Assembly (NCBI RefSeq): GCF_036711975.1
Contig: NC_091966.1
Location: 10,361,501 to 10,425,500, forward strand
Length of the DNA stretch: 64,000 nucleotides
Direction: 5' to 3'
Source of the DNA: Onthophagus taurus
Lineage: Eukaryota; Arthropoda; Insecta; Coleoptera; Scarabaeidae
Shown: positions 28,940 through 39,729 of the stretch, in pieces
Layout of the letters: every line of letters starts with the position of its first letter
Position numbering within the stretch: the stretch's first letter is position 1
Notes under the pieces: generated by a model
Databases searched by the model: none
Told to the model about the DNA's origin: nothing
Seen by the model: only the letters and a program-made list of their open reading frames with translations
Position numbers and translations under genes: made by a program

Positions 28940-31900
28940 TACTTTATTGCGTCGGTTAACGCACACGATAACACAGTACATGTCATGAAAGTTGACATAT
29001 ATTTGGAGCACTCAACTTTTCGTTTTAGACCTTTTTGTGGTGAAAGGGGTTAATCCTTCACCATTGTCTCCATAATTGAACCTTATTCCATTTGAAAGGA
29101 GATTGTTGACATATCAAGCTTGACATAACAATATTTCAATCTGAATCTTTGTATATTTCTAGATATCAAGAAGAGCTATCGTGATGGAACTTGGTATTAA
29201 GATTTCGTTACAGTTTTTGTATTCTTTCATTTCTTCTTTTTAGCTCGATGTTGTAAATTTATCTTGTTGTCCTATAAATCATCGATAGATTATAATTTAA
29301 GTATCTGATATTTATGATTTCATGACTTTATGATTACATCGTATTCTTATAGGTAATAAAAAACAAAGAAGTTATGTTCGTAACGTAGCGTACTGCATAT
29401 ATTTTCTGTATTTAAGTTGGAATTCCATAAACATGGAATACAATGATCAATGATATTGAGAAATGAAGCCACTCCATATCAATTATAAGGAAAGATTATT
29501 GTATGTGGTGTACATTAATAAACTTATAACTGCGTGACTCGCTATTTGCGTAATATAGCGAGAATGTTCTCGAACTGAAACAGATTGAAAAAAGATACCA
29601 GCGAACACACATTGTAACGAAATGAAACGATTTATGTTTGCAACAGATACCACATATAAATAAAATGCAAAAATAAAAAGATATCGACATTTTGTCGGTG
29701 AAGTCCCTAACAAAATCCTTTTGAATTTTATCTACAATTTCACAAATTGGCTACAAATTTATTCTCTATTCGTTTCTGCATTGTAACTTTGGAATCGTTT
29801 ACTTATCAAACATGTGAGGTCGAACATAAACTCATTTCCCTACCCAACGCAAAGCACGTAGACGTTTCATCTTTTATTTATACAAGCCAATAAAGTAGGA
29901 ATACGAGCGCTCTTGTAGAAGATATTGTCACGTATCTCGACGATAATCTCAGGAGAAACGAAAAACTGGACTCATTTTAATTTGACAGAGATGAGGAGGA
30001 GGGACGGAATGTCCCAGTAAGCAGTACGTTTTATCGTTTTGGCTTGGCCTCGGATCGCTCCCAGCCAAGTTAATCCCTTGCGGGCCGTTTCGTCCGTTCC
30101 ATTCGTTTCCTGCTTGCACTGTTGCTCCTGCTGCTACTACTACTCATCCTTTTTTCTTGTTATAGTAGTCTTTCAGCATGTTGTCAGTTACCGTACGATG
30201 TTAGAAACAAAACATTTAAATAGAATTTGAAAGTTGTAACTATAAAATAAAATTAACTTTGTGTAATGACGTTAATGAAGTTTTATGGACGACTGTATCA
30301 CACACTACAAAAGTCACTATTTTACAGTACAGTTTTTTATGGTTTAATATCCATTGATATTAAAATCATTGAAGTAACTAAAACCGCAAGATTAGGTTTC
30401 TGCAGAGTTTGCTTTTTTATTTAATCCGGTATCTTTTTTAAATCGGGCGACTTTTGGTCTTTGAGAGGAAGAGAAACGGAACTGGTCCCTCGTTGAGGAG
30501 CCCATACCCGGTGAAATGCCTGGACCATGAAAAATTTAATCTAGAGTCCCCCATCGTTGGTGAAACTGTCGCATCTAGTCGTCCCCAATTTCCGCGCAAT
30601 GCTAAACGACTTCGGATCCAGGTCCGAATCCGAATGGCCGCTGAAAATGGAAAGGAATTATTGAAATACTATCAGTGGCTGAAATGTAGGTATATGAAAA
30701 CCGTTCGTTGCATTTCCGAATCGGGTTGAAAGCTTAAAATTTAATGAAAACGTAAAAGATTTTGGAAACGATATTGCTTGTTGAGATACATTGAAGTAGA
30801 TCATGATATGAATATAAAATATGTACTTAATACAGATTCCTAGAAAAATATCATTCGTATTATTGGTGTCTACTAAATCTAGTAGGATTGCTTGCAAATT
30901 GAGAATATGGAAATGAGGTAATTGATGTACAAAAAAAATTAAACTTGACATTTTATTTCTGTCGTAAAATGTAACTGTTGTCCGTCATTTTGTAAGGAAT
31001 GTAAGGATTACATTGAGCTGCTTCAGCCCGGACGATGCGTTCCGAATAACAACGGTGACAAGAGCGACGTAGGGGTTGACGGTGACGTAACAGCCCCTTT
31101 GTTTTCGTCCTATTCGCAGCTCGTATTCAATATAACAACAACGAGGGACGGAGGCAGGCAATTTCAAAAAAATTCGTGTTGGCTCGCTTTTTTATCGTGA
31201 AAAAAACAACGAAAATAAATGCGCTGTCCATCGCGACTAATTGCGATTTCTTGTTGCGGTTTTTTCGTTATTAACGCGCCCGCTCTTGGTTTGCATACTA
31301 CTTTTTGGTGCCGCCACTGCCGTTTAATGAAATTCAATTTTTTGTATACGCTGTTTAAAGTTTAAACATCCGGTTTGCAACTTTTTCTCATATATTACTG
31401 AGAATAACAAACACCTATACAATTGGAGTGAAAACAAACGATTTTATCCTGTTAATTATAGCTTGTTTTTTTAGTTAGTTATCACCCAAGAGAATTACCG
31501 GTAATTGACATTATCAATGTGCCATGATAATCTAGTGCTTTTGTCGGATGGGATATGAATGTTATATATTTAGAGACCAGTCGGGCCGTACCGTGCCGCC
31601 ACTGCTCAGTCAGTAGTAAACGCGATAATATATCACGGAGGCAGTCAGCTGCACTCTTCTGCTGCATCACGGCTGCTACGAACCACCAACATTTTACCTA
31701 CTGAAGCAGCAGTTTGCAACTCCCTACAGGATCATAAATTTTTTTCAAAATAAAACAAAACTGTAAAAAATAGCCCACGTCATCAGATAAAATAAACTTT
31801 TTTATAAACTAAATACTGTTTCAAAATTTCACAACACTATCTTAAAATCTTGATAGATCTTCGGAAGAAAGTAAACATGAAATTTTATTTAAGCATTTGC

Positions 31901-32330
31901 CTCAAATAATATCTATCATATCAACGTTGCATGATGATGAGATTCAAGGTTCAGGTTGTAGATTGGTCTAACTGCGGCCTTCCCAAGACAGTAGTCTTGT
32001 AGCATAGAAGATTTCCTTGATTGTTTGCTCTCTATTGTAGTCTTAAACAAAATCATCTTTTCTGGTTCTTAGAAACTATGCGGCATGAGTTCCTCCAGTT
32101 TTATAATCATTTCAATTCCATTAAATTATAATGCATACTTAAAATATACTTAATAGTTATAACTTAAAACTAATTCTTTATATTGGTTTTCCAGTCATTT
32201 CTGTTTTTTTGCGAGCCTGTTGTATTCAATCCAGTATGAATTCACCACGAATATTAGTAGTAGAGAGAGTGCAGAAGACCTGGCCAGGGAAGTTGTACTG
32301 TCCGCTTTTTACGCAGGATAGAAAAATAAG
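28940..32330. other. Gene-free spacer with GC-richer islands
   Basis: No gene is recognised. Islands with raised GC and CpG are near 29830-30140, 30440-30720, 30970-31320 and 31560-31730. Frames of 60-100 codons there (for example 30454-30729) do not resemble known proteins. The islands may be regulatory; that is inference. Confidence 0.4.
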
Positions 32331-32334
32331 ATGA

Positions 32335-32560
32335 AAGGCAGCGAAGCATTTGGGTCCATGCCTTGAATCAAAAACGGATATACCTTAGAGAATTCCATCA
32401 CCTTTTTAATGAAGATGAGATGAAGTTTTTCCGATACTTTAGGATGTCACCTAATTGTAACCTTTTGACATTCTTCTTGATATTCTAGAACCGGAGTTAA
32501 CGTTTGAAAACACTTTCTTTTGAAGAGCAATCCCAAAAGCAGAAATGATTTTATGTCCAT
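32335..32560 (+). mobile_element. PIF/Harbinger transposase N-terminal relic
   Basis: The plus strand reads IWVHALNQKRIYLREFHHLF then NEDEMKFFRYFRMSP, the signature N-terminal block of HARBI1/ALP1-like nucleases (WVHPLN...GEF..L...FF.YFRMS). Downstream it breaks into other frames (LEPELT-like, then FRRAIPKAE). The DDE domain is not seen, so the copy is truncated. Confidence 0.75.
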
Positions 32561-32839
32561 AAAGATTTATTAAAAGAGAAAATTACAAAAATAATAGTCT
32601 ATTGTATAAATATGTGATATATGGAATAAAAGTCTAAAAACAGTTCTTATAAACATGTGTCTAGAAATGATTCCTTAAAAAGTTATGCACGAATTCTAAA
32701 ATTGTGCGAATTTCAACAAATTTCACATCGTGCTTAAAATGTTTTTCTTCGGCAGGAATATGGGTTGGCATCGTTGAACCATTGATTATCGAACACGCTT
32801 AAGAATTAGAAAAGTATGACAGATTCAGTCGGGCTAAAT

Positions 32840-33439
32840 TTTGAATTGGTGTAGAGTACACAAGTTGGTTTAGATGGTCTCATAAAAAAATCTATCGGAG
32901 TGCAATCTGGAGAACGTAGTGGCCACGCAACTGACTCACCTCTGCCAATCCAACGATTCGGAAACGTATTATTTCAGTACTCCTTAGCAACAAGGCTGAA
33001 ATATGGTGGAGCACTCTCATGCATGAAGCATAAGTCACGGCGTGTTTCCAACGGAACAGTCATTTAATGCAAAGAATGCATTTAATTTTCATGCAAAGAT
33101 GTTACATGAAAAAGTTTGTTGGTGTCTTCATTGTCTAATCACCAGAGGATTTTCTACAGCCCATTGATGATCATTATGAAAATTCATAATTGCATCCCTA
33201 GTAAATTTTGCATTATCCGTAAAAAGCGCAATGAATTGGAAGTTCGGAATAATACACTGCTGTAGAAACCAGTTACAAAATTGCAAGCCTGGTCCAAAAT
33301 CAGCTTCATTACGTCCCTGCACTCGCTGTACGTAATATGGGTAAAGTAGCTGTCCTTGCACAACTATCCATACTGTACTATGCAAAGCACCTTGTATAAC
33401 AAAGGTTCTCTGGTTTTGATGCTTGTTCTTCTTTAACAT
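32840..33439 (-). mobile_element. Tc-type (IS630-Tc1-mariner) transposase relic
   Basis: The minus-strand frame 33439-33128 has LLYPYYVQRVQGRNEADF, FCNWFLQQCIIPNF and ALFTDNAKFTRDAIMNFHN, the block around the first catalytic Asp. After a gap, lower-frame pieces read LCFMHESAPPYF and WIGRGESVAWPLRSPDCTP, the second and third catalytic blocks. The second Asp (MHDGAP in relatives) is Glu here. It is broken by stops and shifts. Confidence 0.75.
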
Positions 33440-33489
33440 GAAATGACATCACTTAAGCTCATTGTCTTCGTTCTAGTAATCAAGATAAT

Positions 33490-35270
33490 TCGTGCCATAG
33501 TTGGAAGGTGATGGCGTAGGAGTAGAGGTTATTGTTTTTGTAGAATATGAAGCATGTCATTCTTGCTGAAAGTGTGGTGTTGTCGTAGTGAATTGGTGAT
33601 GTTGATACCCGGGTTGACTGGTCAGGAGTTGGAATCATAGAATTGAAAATAATATTTCTTCTTTCGGCTTCACTAATTATTCCAAATATTTTAGAAATTA
33701 CTTTGATTTGCAGCTGGAGACTAAACATTTTTACCGTTTCAGCCACGCAACCAAAAATTGTTTAAATCTGCGTGGCTGATTTAGAGTCCGATGAATTATC
33801 CGAGAGGTCATAAATAAATTGAAATCACAAATTAGGTCATTTAGATAACGCCCTCTTCTCTCCAGGTGGCAAATATTCTTCTTCTATATAAGACAATTTT
33901 GAAATGTATTCTTGTATCTATGTATCAACATGTTCTTGGTTTGAAACATTCATAGGACTTGATAGATTCCGAATGAAAAACTGGATGAGTGGCAGAAGGT
34001 ATGTCAGGATAATTATTATGTTATAATTATGTATTAGTACAGCAATAGTAACAGTCTGTCGAATGGTATTTTTGATTTTGTCTTTTAACCAGCTCCTCTT
34101 ACAACTTAACAGCACATAGAGTCCACAACTTATCTTGATTTTCAATGAAAGATGTAATATTTTGTCTATGCTTTTGAATGGTGAATTCTCCACATGGATA
34201 AGAAAAACTGTTGGGATTACTTACTTGGGAAACCTAGAACTTTTCGTATTACCGTATGTTTTTTGACAACAATGCGAATCAACTTTTATCTTGTTACAGT
34301 AATATTTCTTTTAAAACTGTTCGTTTTGAAATAAGTTGTAAGAAGTAAACTCAGTGATATGTTAAAAATACAATCTTTACGGAAAGTTAAACACGTCGAT
34401 ATACGCGAAGAGACAGGATTACAAAAGGATTGAGACGTCAAACGCAGCTTTGCCGCGCGACAGTTGACTCGCCCTCATCAACCAATGTCCTGGTAACAAA
34501 ACGAACCGAGGGCGAGAGTTTTTCGGTGGCAAATAGGGTTATCTCTCCGTTATATATAGCCTTCAGATAAACATTGACACGGACTGAGTTTTTTCATTAA
34601 ACACGAACGCCACGGTAAATCGGGCCGCACATAAAAAAAATCCGGGCAGGATTATCGTCCGGGAACTACACACGCCCGATGAACACATTGTGCCTGGCTT
34701 GTTTTTGTAACGTTTTACAGTACAAAGACTGTTTTAACGCCGCAATTCGTTTAAAACTAATTAAATTGTTTTAAACGACAGCTTGGGAAATATATTTTAC
34801 TAGCGGTATTTTATTCGAATTGTTAAAAAAATCGTTTTAAATCAAACAAACTCATTCAGATTAACTTTACATAATCCCCTAATTTCCGTTGCATCCAGAC
34901 CACAATATAGAAAGCAAAACAGCCGTAAAATAATTATTTATAATTGCTGACTACCATCTGTTGCGTGTTAAACGCGTTATATTTAGATCAGGTTAATTTT
35001 TAAATTAACTTAATAAAATAATTTAAATCAATTTATGCACTAAAAAATATTACTTTAAAAAACAACACACGTAATATTGATGAGAGAAAGGAAAAATCGA
35101 AATAATTCGTAAGATTGACTCATACAGATGAAATTATTTGTGAGTATCTTTTCGTGCGGAACTTGGAGGAACCAGACGGTGGAGGCGATGTGGTTGAAAA
35201 GATCAGCGCGCGCATCTTTTATCATAATTGAGTAGAAAGTTAGACCGTCTTCATACTCGGGGGCGCAAGA
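33490..35270. other. Gene-free spacer upstream of the cuticle-like gene
   Basis: Mostly AT-rich. A GC/CpG-rich island at about 34420-34700 contains GCCGCGCGACAGTTGACTCG and a TATATATAG word. No coding match was found for the frames at 33480-33746, 33918-34193 or 35055-35309. Confidence 0.4.
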
Positions 35271-35277
35271 ACTTGGG

Positions 35278-35285
35278 TATATAAA
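35278..35285 (+). promoter_or_regulatory. TATA box of the cuticle-like gene
   Basis: TATATAAA sits about 33 bp before CACAGTCACT (35311-35320), a plausible initiator, and about 69 bp before the ATG. A focused TATA promoter suits a highly expressed, stage-specific cuticle gene. Confidence 0.7.
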
Positions 35286-35346
35286 GCCTTGGGTTTTGGT
35301 GGAAGGCAAGCACAGTCACTTGAGTTCCATCAACAAAAGCAGCAGC

Positions 35347-36186
35347 ATGAGGTTTCTGGTAAGGATTTCAAACAAAAAGTTGGATGAATTTGTTTTATTC
35401 TTATTTATTTCTTTTGTTATTTAGGTATGTGTAGTATTTGTAGCTTCCGCGGTTTACGCTAAAGATGCTGAAACAAAGAAGAATGAGAAGAGAGGATTAG
35501 ATCTTTCCATTGGCGGAGGAGATTTTGGAGGACATGGAGGATTCGGTGGAGGAATAGGGGGAGGATTTGGTGGTGGACATGGATTAGGAGGAGGATTTGG
35601 GGGTGGAATTGGAGGAGGAATCGGTGGAGGCATTGGAGGAGGAGATGGTCACGGAAAAATCACGCACATCACCCTCCACAAACAAATCGCAATTCACACC
35701 CCAGTACATGTTCCATACCCAGTTGAAAAGAAGATCCCTGTACCCGTCAAAGTCCCAGTTCCAGTTCATGTTGATAAACCATACCCAGTTCATGTACCGA
35801 AACCATACCCAGTTCATATTGACAAGCCTGTCCCATACCCAGTTGAAAAAACCATTAAAGTACCAGTATCCGTTCCAGTTAAAGTACCAGTTCCAGTTAA
35901 AGTACCAGTCCATGTCCCACAACCATACCCAGTCAAAGTACACAAACCAGTACCAGTACCAATCCACGAAACTGTTTACGTTAAGAAACCTGTACCAGTT
36001 ATCATCCACACCGGGCATGGACATGGAGATAGCGGATTCGGTGGAGGACTTGGAGGAGGATTAGGAGGAGGATTCGGTGGTGGACATGGAGGTTTTGGAG
36101 GAGGAATCGGTGGAGGACACGATTTCGGTGGCAGCTCTTTCGGAGGTAGCTCCTTCGGCGGAAGCTCCTTTGGTGGAAAATACTAA
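35347..36186 (+). CDS. Secreted Gly-rich / Val-Pro-rich structural protein, cuticular-protein-like
   Basis: Two exons: 35347-35358 (four codons) and 35425-36186, joined in phase 0, encode 257 residues. The signal peptide is MRFLVCVVFVASAVYA. After a short charged KNEKRG stretch comes a Gly-rich block (about residues 34-81; GGGF, GGGI, GGGH units). A long core follows (about 82-200) of alternating Val and Pro with Lys/His/Tyr (PVPVKVPVPVHV, KPYPVHVPKPYPVH). A second Gly-rich block then ends in SSFGGSSFGG and GKY. No chitin-binding R&R consensus is visible. The short first exon ending within the signal sequence is the common layout of insect cuticle genes. The likely place is extracellular matrix or cuticle, similar to low-complexity Val/Pro-rich (CPLC-type) cuticular proteins. 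It could also be a different secreted matrix protein; the exact family is not certain. Confidence 0.85.
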
Positions 36187-36400
36187 CAAAAGTCCATGCC
36201 ATGGATAGCTTGGGTCCTGTAAGATCCAAGATTTTCCTGTAGAAACCAAATGCGGCGACTGTGTGATCTAATTTAAGTTTATTTATGGTGCAAGAGGTAG
36301 CGCGAATTGTTTATTAAAATTAACAATTTTAGTAACTCGCGATTTCCTCTTGACTGCTCAACCTCAAATTTTTGTTGTAAATCACTCTTTTGTACATTAC

Positions 36401-36410
36401 AATAAATAAA
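36401..36410 (+). terminator. Poly(A) signals of the cuticle-like gene
   Basis: Two overlapping AATAAA hexamers (AATAAATAAA) lie about 215 bp after the stop codon; no earlier canonical hexamer is seen in the 3' UTR. Confidence 0.6.
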
Positions 36411-36419
36411 AAATATAAA

Positions 36420-38840
36420 TAAAATCTAAATCATATCTTTTCATTGTATTTGTAAAGTTCTAAAAATCTTACCTAAGCATAATAAGTACTTTTATATTAT
36501 TTATTTGACATCATTAGAAAAACTCTACATTTGTTGTACGTGATCTGGTTAGAAAAACTGGATATAGGCAGTTCAGTGTCAAAATTGCAGTCATAAATCG
36601 TGTTTATGTCGAGGTTCGCAAACAGGAGTCCTTTTTTATTATGGCACGTCATTTCGGTTGCGAACTACACTCGTCGGCAAGACACCCTTCTCGCCTCCAG
36701 TTTCGGCCGGCGTTGTTTTCCATAGGAAAGCGCGCGCAAATTGCCGCATTGTTTGTCAACGTCACGTTGATAAAGTGTAAACCGTTTTGCATTTTCCCAA
36801 CGGCACTTTTAGTTTCAAACCGTTTCGCAACGGACGCGGAACCCGCGAAAAACCGGGGAAAAGCTGCTGCTTTGCAAAGCTGGAAAGAGATTGCGGCTCG
36901 ACCACTCTCTCGACTGACGCGATTGCGTTTATTTGATATTCATGGGATTTGCTGTTTGCCGGCGACAAAGTAAAAAGGGTCGCGCGTGCCACGTCATTTC
37001 AATGTTACCCGTTATCCTGGAAATTGCTCTTTGAAAAAAGTACGATCGATTTTCAATTTCACCTTTTTGATCTTTCCCATCAATTAACTTTCATTTCAAC
37101 TAAAATGATATTAAAACGAAGAATTATTTTTAGATATTTCTTTTTGTAATTATTTGCAGGTGAAACTTAGGATTTCTTCATATTTTATGTGTATTTGTAA
37201 TCATTTTTACGTATAAGCAATTAAAAAATTTTGCTTTCACTTTCATTTCCTGTATTGTGAATTAGACATTTGCATTAATCAGCGGTGCGTGGATATTAAT
37301 GGTGTATTTATATAATCCAATGTATCTAAGTACATACACATGTACACATACATATAAGCTGTACTTTAATGTACCGTTACAAGTTAAACTATGCTCCTAT
37401 TAATGATCGGAGGGATTTTTTTAATTTATGATAGCATTGATGCATATTGGCTCGCTAGACAACAGAATTTAACATTGAAGCCAAAAGGATCCGTACAAAA
37501 ATCGCGTGGTTTAGGAGAACAGATGTGCGAAGTTGTGTCGAACAAAAGTTCGAAAGTTTTAATCAATATAAAATTACGGTATTTGCATACAAAATCAATT
37601 GGAATTGATTTGTAGGTTTCAAACTATGCTACAAATATTTATATAAAGTTAAAGTTTTTTAGTTTATCAAATAAACCATAGTGTTTGAATAAAAGAATTC
37701 TGAATGATAAGAAAATAAGACGCAAAAGCATAATAAAAAAATGCGTCTATTCGTAAATTCGTTAATGATGTGTTAAGCTGACGCCACACATTCGAATATT
37801 TGTCACAAATATTTGTGTATTTGGCAAATACACAAATTAGTGGATGAGTTTAAAGACCAATATTCGTACAAATATAGAAATTCGTCATTCGATGTCAGTA
37901 AATCAATGCTTAATACGCAGATGACGACTTTTTAGTTAATATTTAAAAAGTTTTAGTGTGTTCATGTACGTTTAATTCATACCAATGGAGTAGTTAAATG
38001 AAAAAACCTTGGAATTTTTCAACCTTTAAGAAAATGATAATGTAATTTGGAACTGGATCACATTTGATATTGACATGGATTAACGCCACTTTGTATTGCT
38101 GTTTTAGACTTAGCAGTGAGGTTAGTATAGCTGATAATTAGTAGTATCGTGCATGTGGGTATGAATACGACTTTGGGCTTCTATTTCTTCTATAGCTATG
38201 TCAGTGCCTGTATTGCTTACTTTTATATCCTTTTTTAATTTTACATCTACGATTTCCTCTCGTACTTCGTTCGTGTCCCATCCACGCTGGATATTCCTTT
38301 TTGTCGATACGGTTATTTATACTTACTACAATAAAAAAAATCACGAGCGACAAACTTGTTAACTGTTAGAATTGTAAAAAAAATTACCATAGGTGTGGTG
38401 CCATAACAATTACTGAGGCAAAGGTAGTACTTTTTGATTCAGGGTTAAAGTGAAATTGTATGACCTATGAGATTGTTGGCAGTGATATTAATGCTTTAAG
38501 GTTAATAATTAATTTTCAGTGCTGAATTTTATTTTTTGACTTTTGACAGAGTTGTATAGACTCTCTGTTAACAAATAAAAGAAAAAGCAAAAACAATTCT
38601 TCACTTTCTAAACAGTGGTTCATGATAGCATATCGCAATCTTGTTTACTACTCTGAAGGTGATAATTCCTTCAGTGACTCTCTGTCGTCTTGGCAAATTT
38701 TATGCATCGATGAGTCGCTTTCAAAAATTGTGTTCGAGAAATTGAAAAATATTGTGTTATAGCAGATATTAAAACTTAGTAGTAGATCTGACTAAACAAC
38801 GAATTGAGGGAACCATTTACAGTTGTGGATTGTTTCAGTT
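36420..38840. other. Gene-free spacer with one GC island
   Basis: The island at about 36630-37030 is GC/CpG-rich (for example CGGACGCGGAACCCGCGAAA) and holds a 110-codon frame with no recognisable homologue. Near 37790-37900 is a self-complementary patch (TCACAAATATTTGTG, ACAAATA/TATTTGT words) that may be a MITE end. No gene is supported. Confidence 0.4.
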
Positions 38841-38859
38841 CACCTAGATGTTGTTCGCA

Positions 38860-39720
38860 ATACACAATGCTGTTACCTTGATGACATCATCATGGTTACT
38901 GAAATGTTTCAAGAACACCAATGAACTTTGCGCAAAGTCCTCCTTAAAGGCTTAAGAATGCTATCCTCACTTTAACCGATATCAATGTCACTGGATCCAT
39001 TTAGATTTGAATATATTTAAGTTATGTTATCAGCAGAAATGGTCGTCATCTGTAGTCTGAAACCCTTCCCAATTACTTGGAGAGTATATAGTTTGAAGTG
39101 TCATGCTTATTGAAGTGGTAGGAGCGTATGAGTACAACGGGGTGCTTTTGGTACTTTTGTCCGTCTCGATGACATTAGGTAGGTGAATAGGATAGGATGA
39201 AGAATAAATTGTGAAGGTATATGAACTATATGGAACGAGTTATCTCGAAGAAATTCAAGAAAGATGATCTTCGATAAGTTGGCTGAGGGTGCAATAAAAC
39301 GCAACCTTAACTGCTTCTATACAAAATCGGGTCAAAAAAGTTTTTCTAGACATCCCTTGATTTAATACGATTTCTTCCTATAAGTAATAGAAGATGCGTT
39401 ATTGAGCAATGCGTTGTACTAGTACTTGGAGATTATTTTAGCAAATATTACTTATCTCCCTTAGGATGAAATCCATCGATTTTGGAGGTCGGTGTTTTCA
39501 TACTTTATAAATTCACAAGTATTATAACGTAGATTCCTTAAAATGCTCATTGCCAACCTCATTGAAAGAGCCTTTGTAGTGGTGAAGATCATGTTGTCAG
39601 CTTATGCATCAGATAGCCATAAAACATGAGCGGAAGATCTGACTAAAACATATACTAAACATATGCGATAAGAACAGGGGACATCATGATACAACCTTAC
39701 TTCATTTACCATGGTCGGGA
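38860..39720 (+). mobile_element. Ty3/Gypsy LTR-retrotransposon relic (RT active site and integrase piece)
   Basis: Near 38870-38930 the plus strand reads CCYLDDIIMVTEMFQEH, the RT active-site block of Gypsy elements. From about 39410 it reads VLGDYFSKYYLSPLR, and near 39560-39640 ERAFVVVKIMLSAYASDSHK followed by AEDLTK, blocks of the Gypsy integrase core and its C-terminal side. Stops and shifts occur throughout, no LTRs were recognised, and the polyprotein is not intact. Confidence 0.6.
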
Positions 39721-39729
39721 TATGATCTT

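Noticed and set aside
35584-36024. 146-codon minus-strand frame rich in Trp, Tyr and Asn opposite the cuticle-like gene
   Set aside because: It is the exact antisense of the repetitive Val-Pro/Gly codons; its odd composition follows from that, and no splice or promoter signal supports it.
36641-36973. 110-codon plus-strand frame in a GC island
   Set aside because: An overlapping minus-strand frame is equally long; both reflect GC content, and no homologue is recognised.
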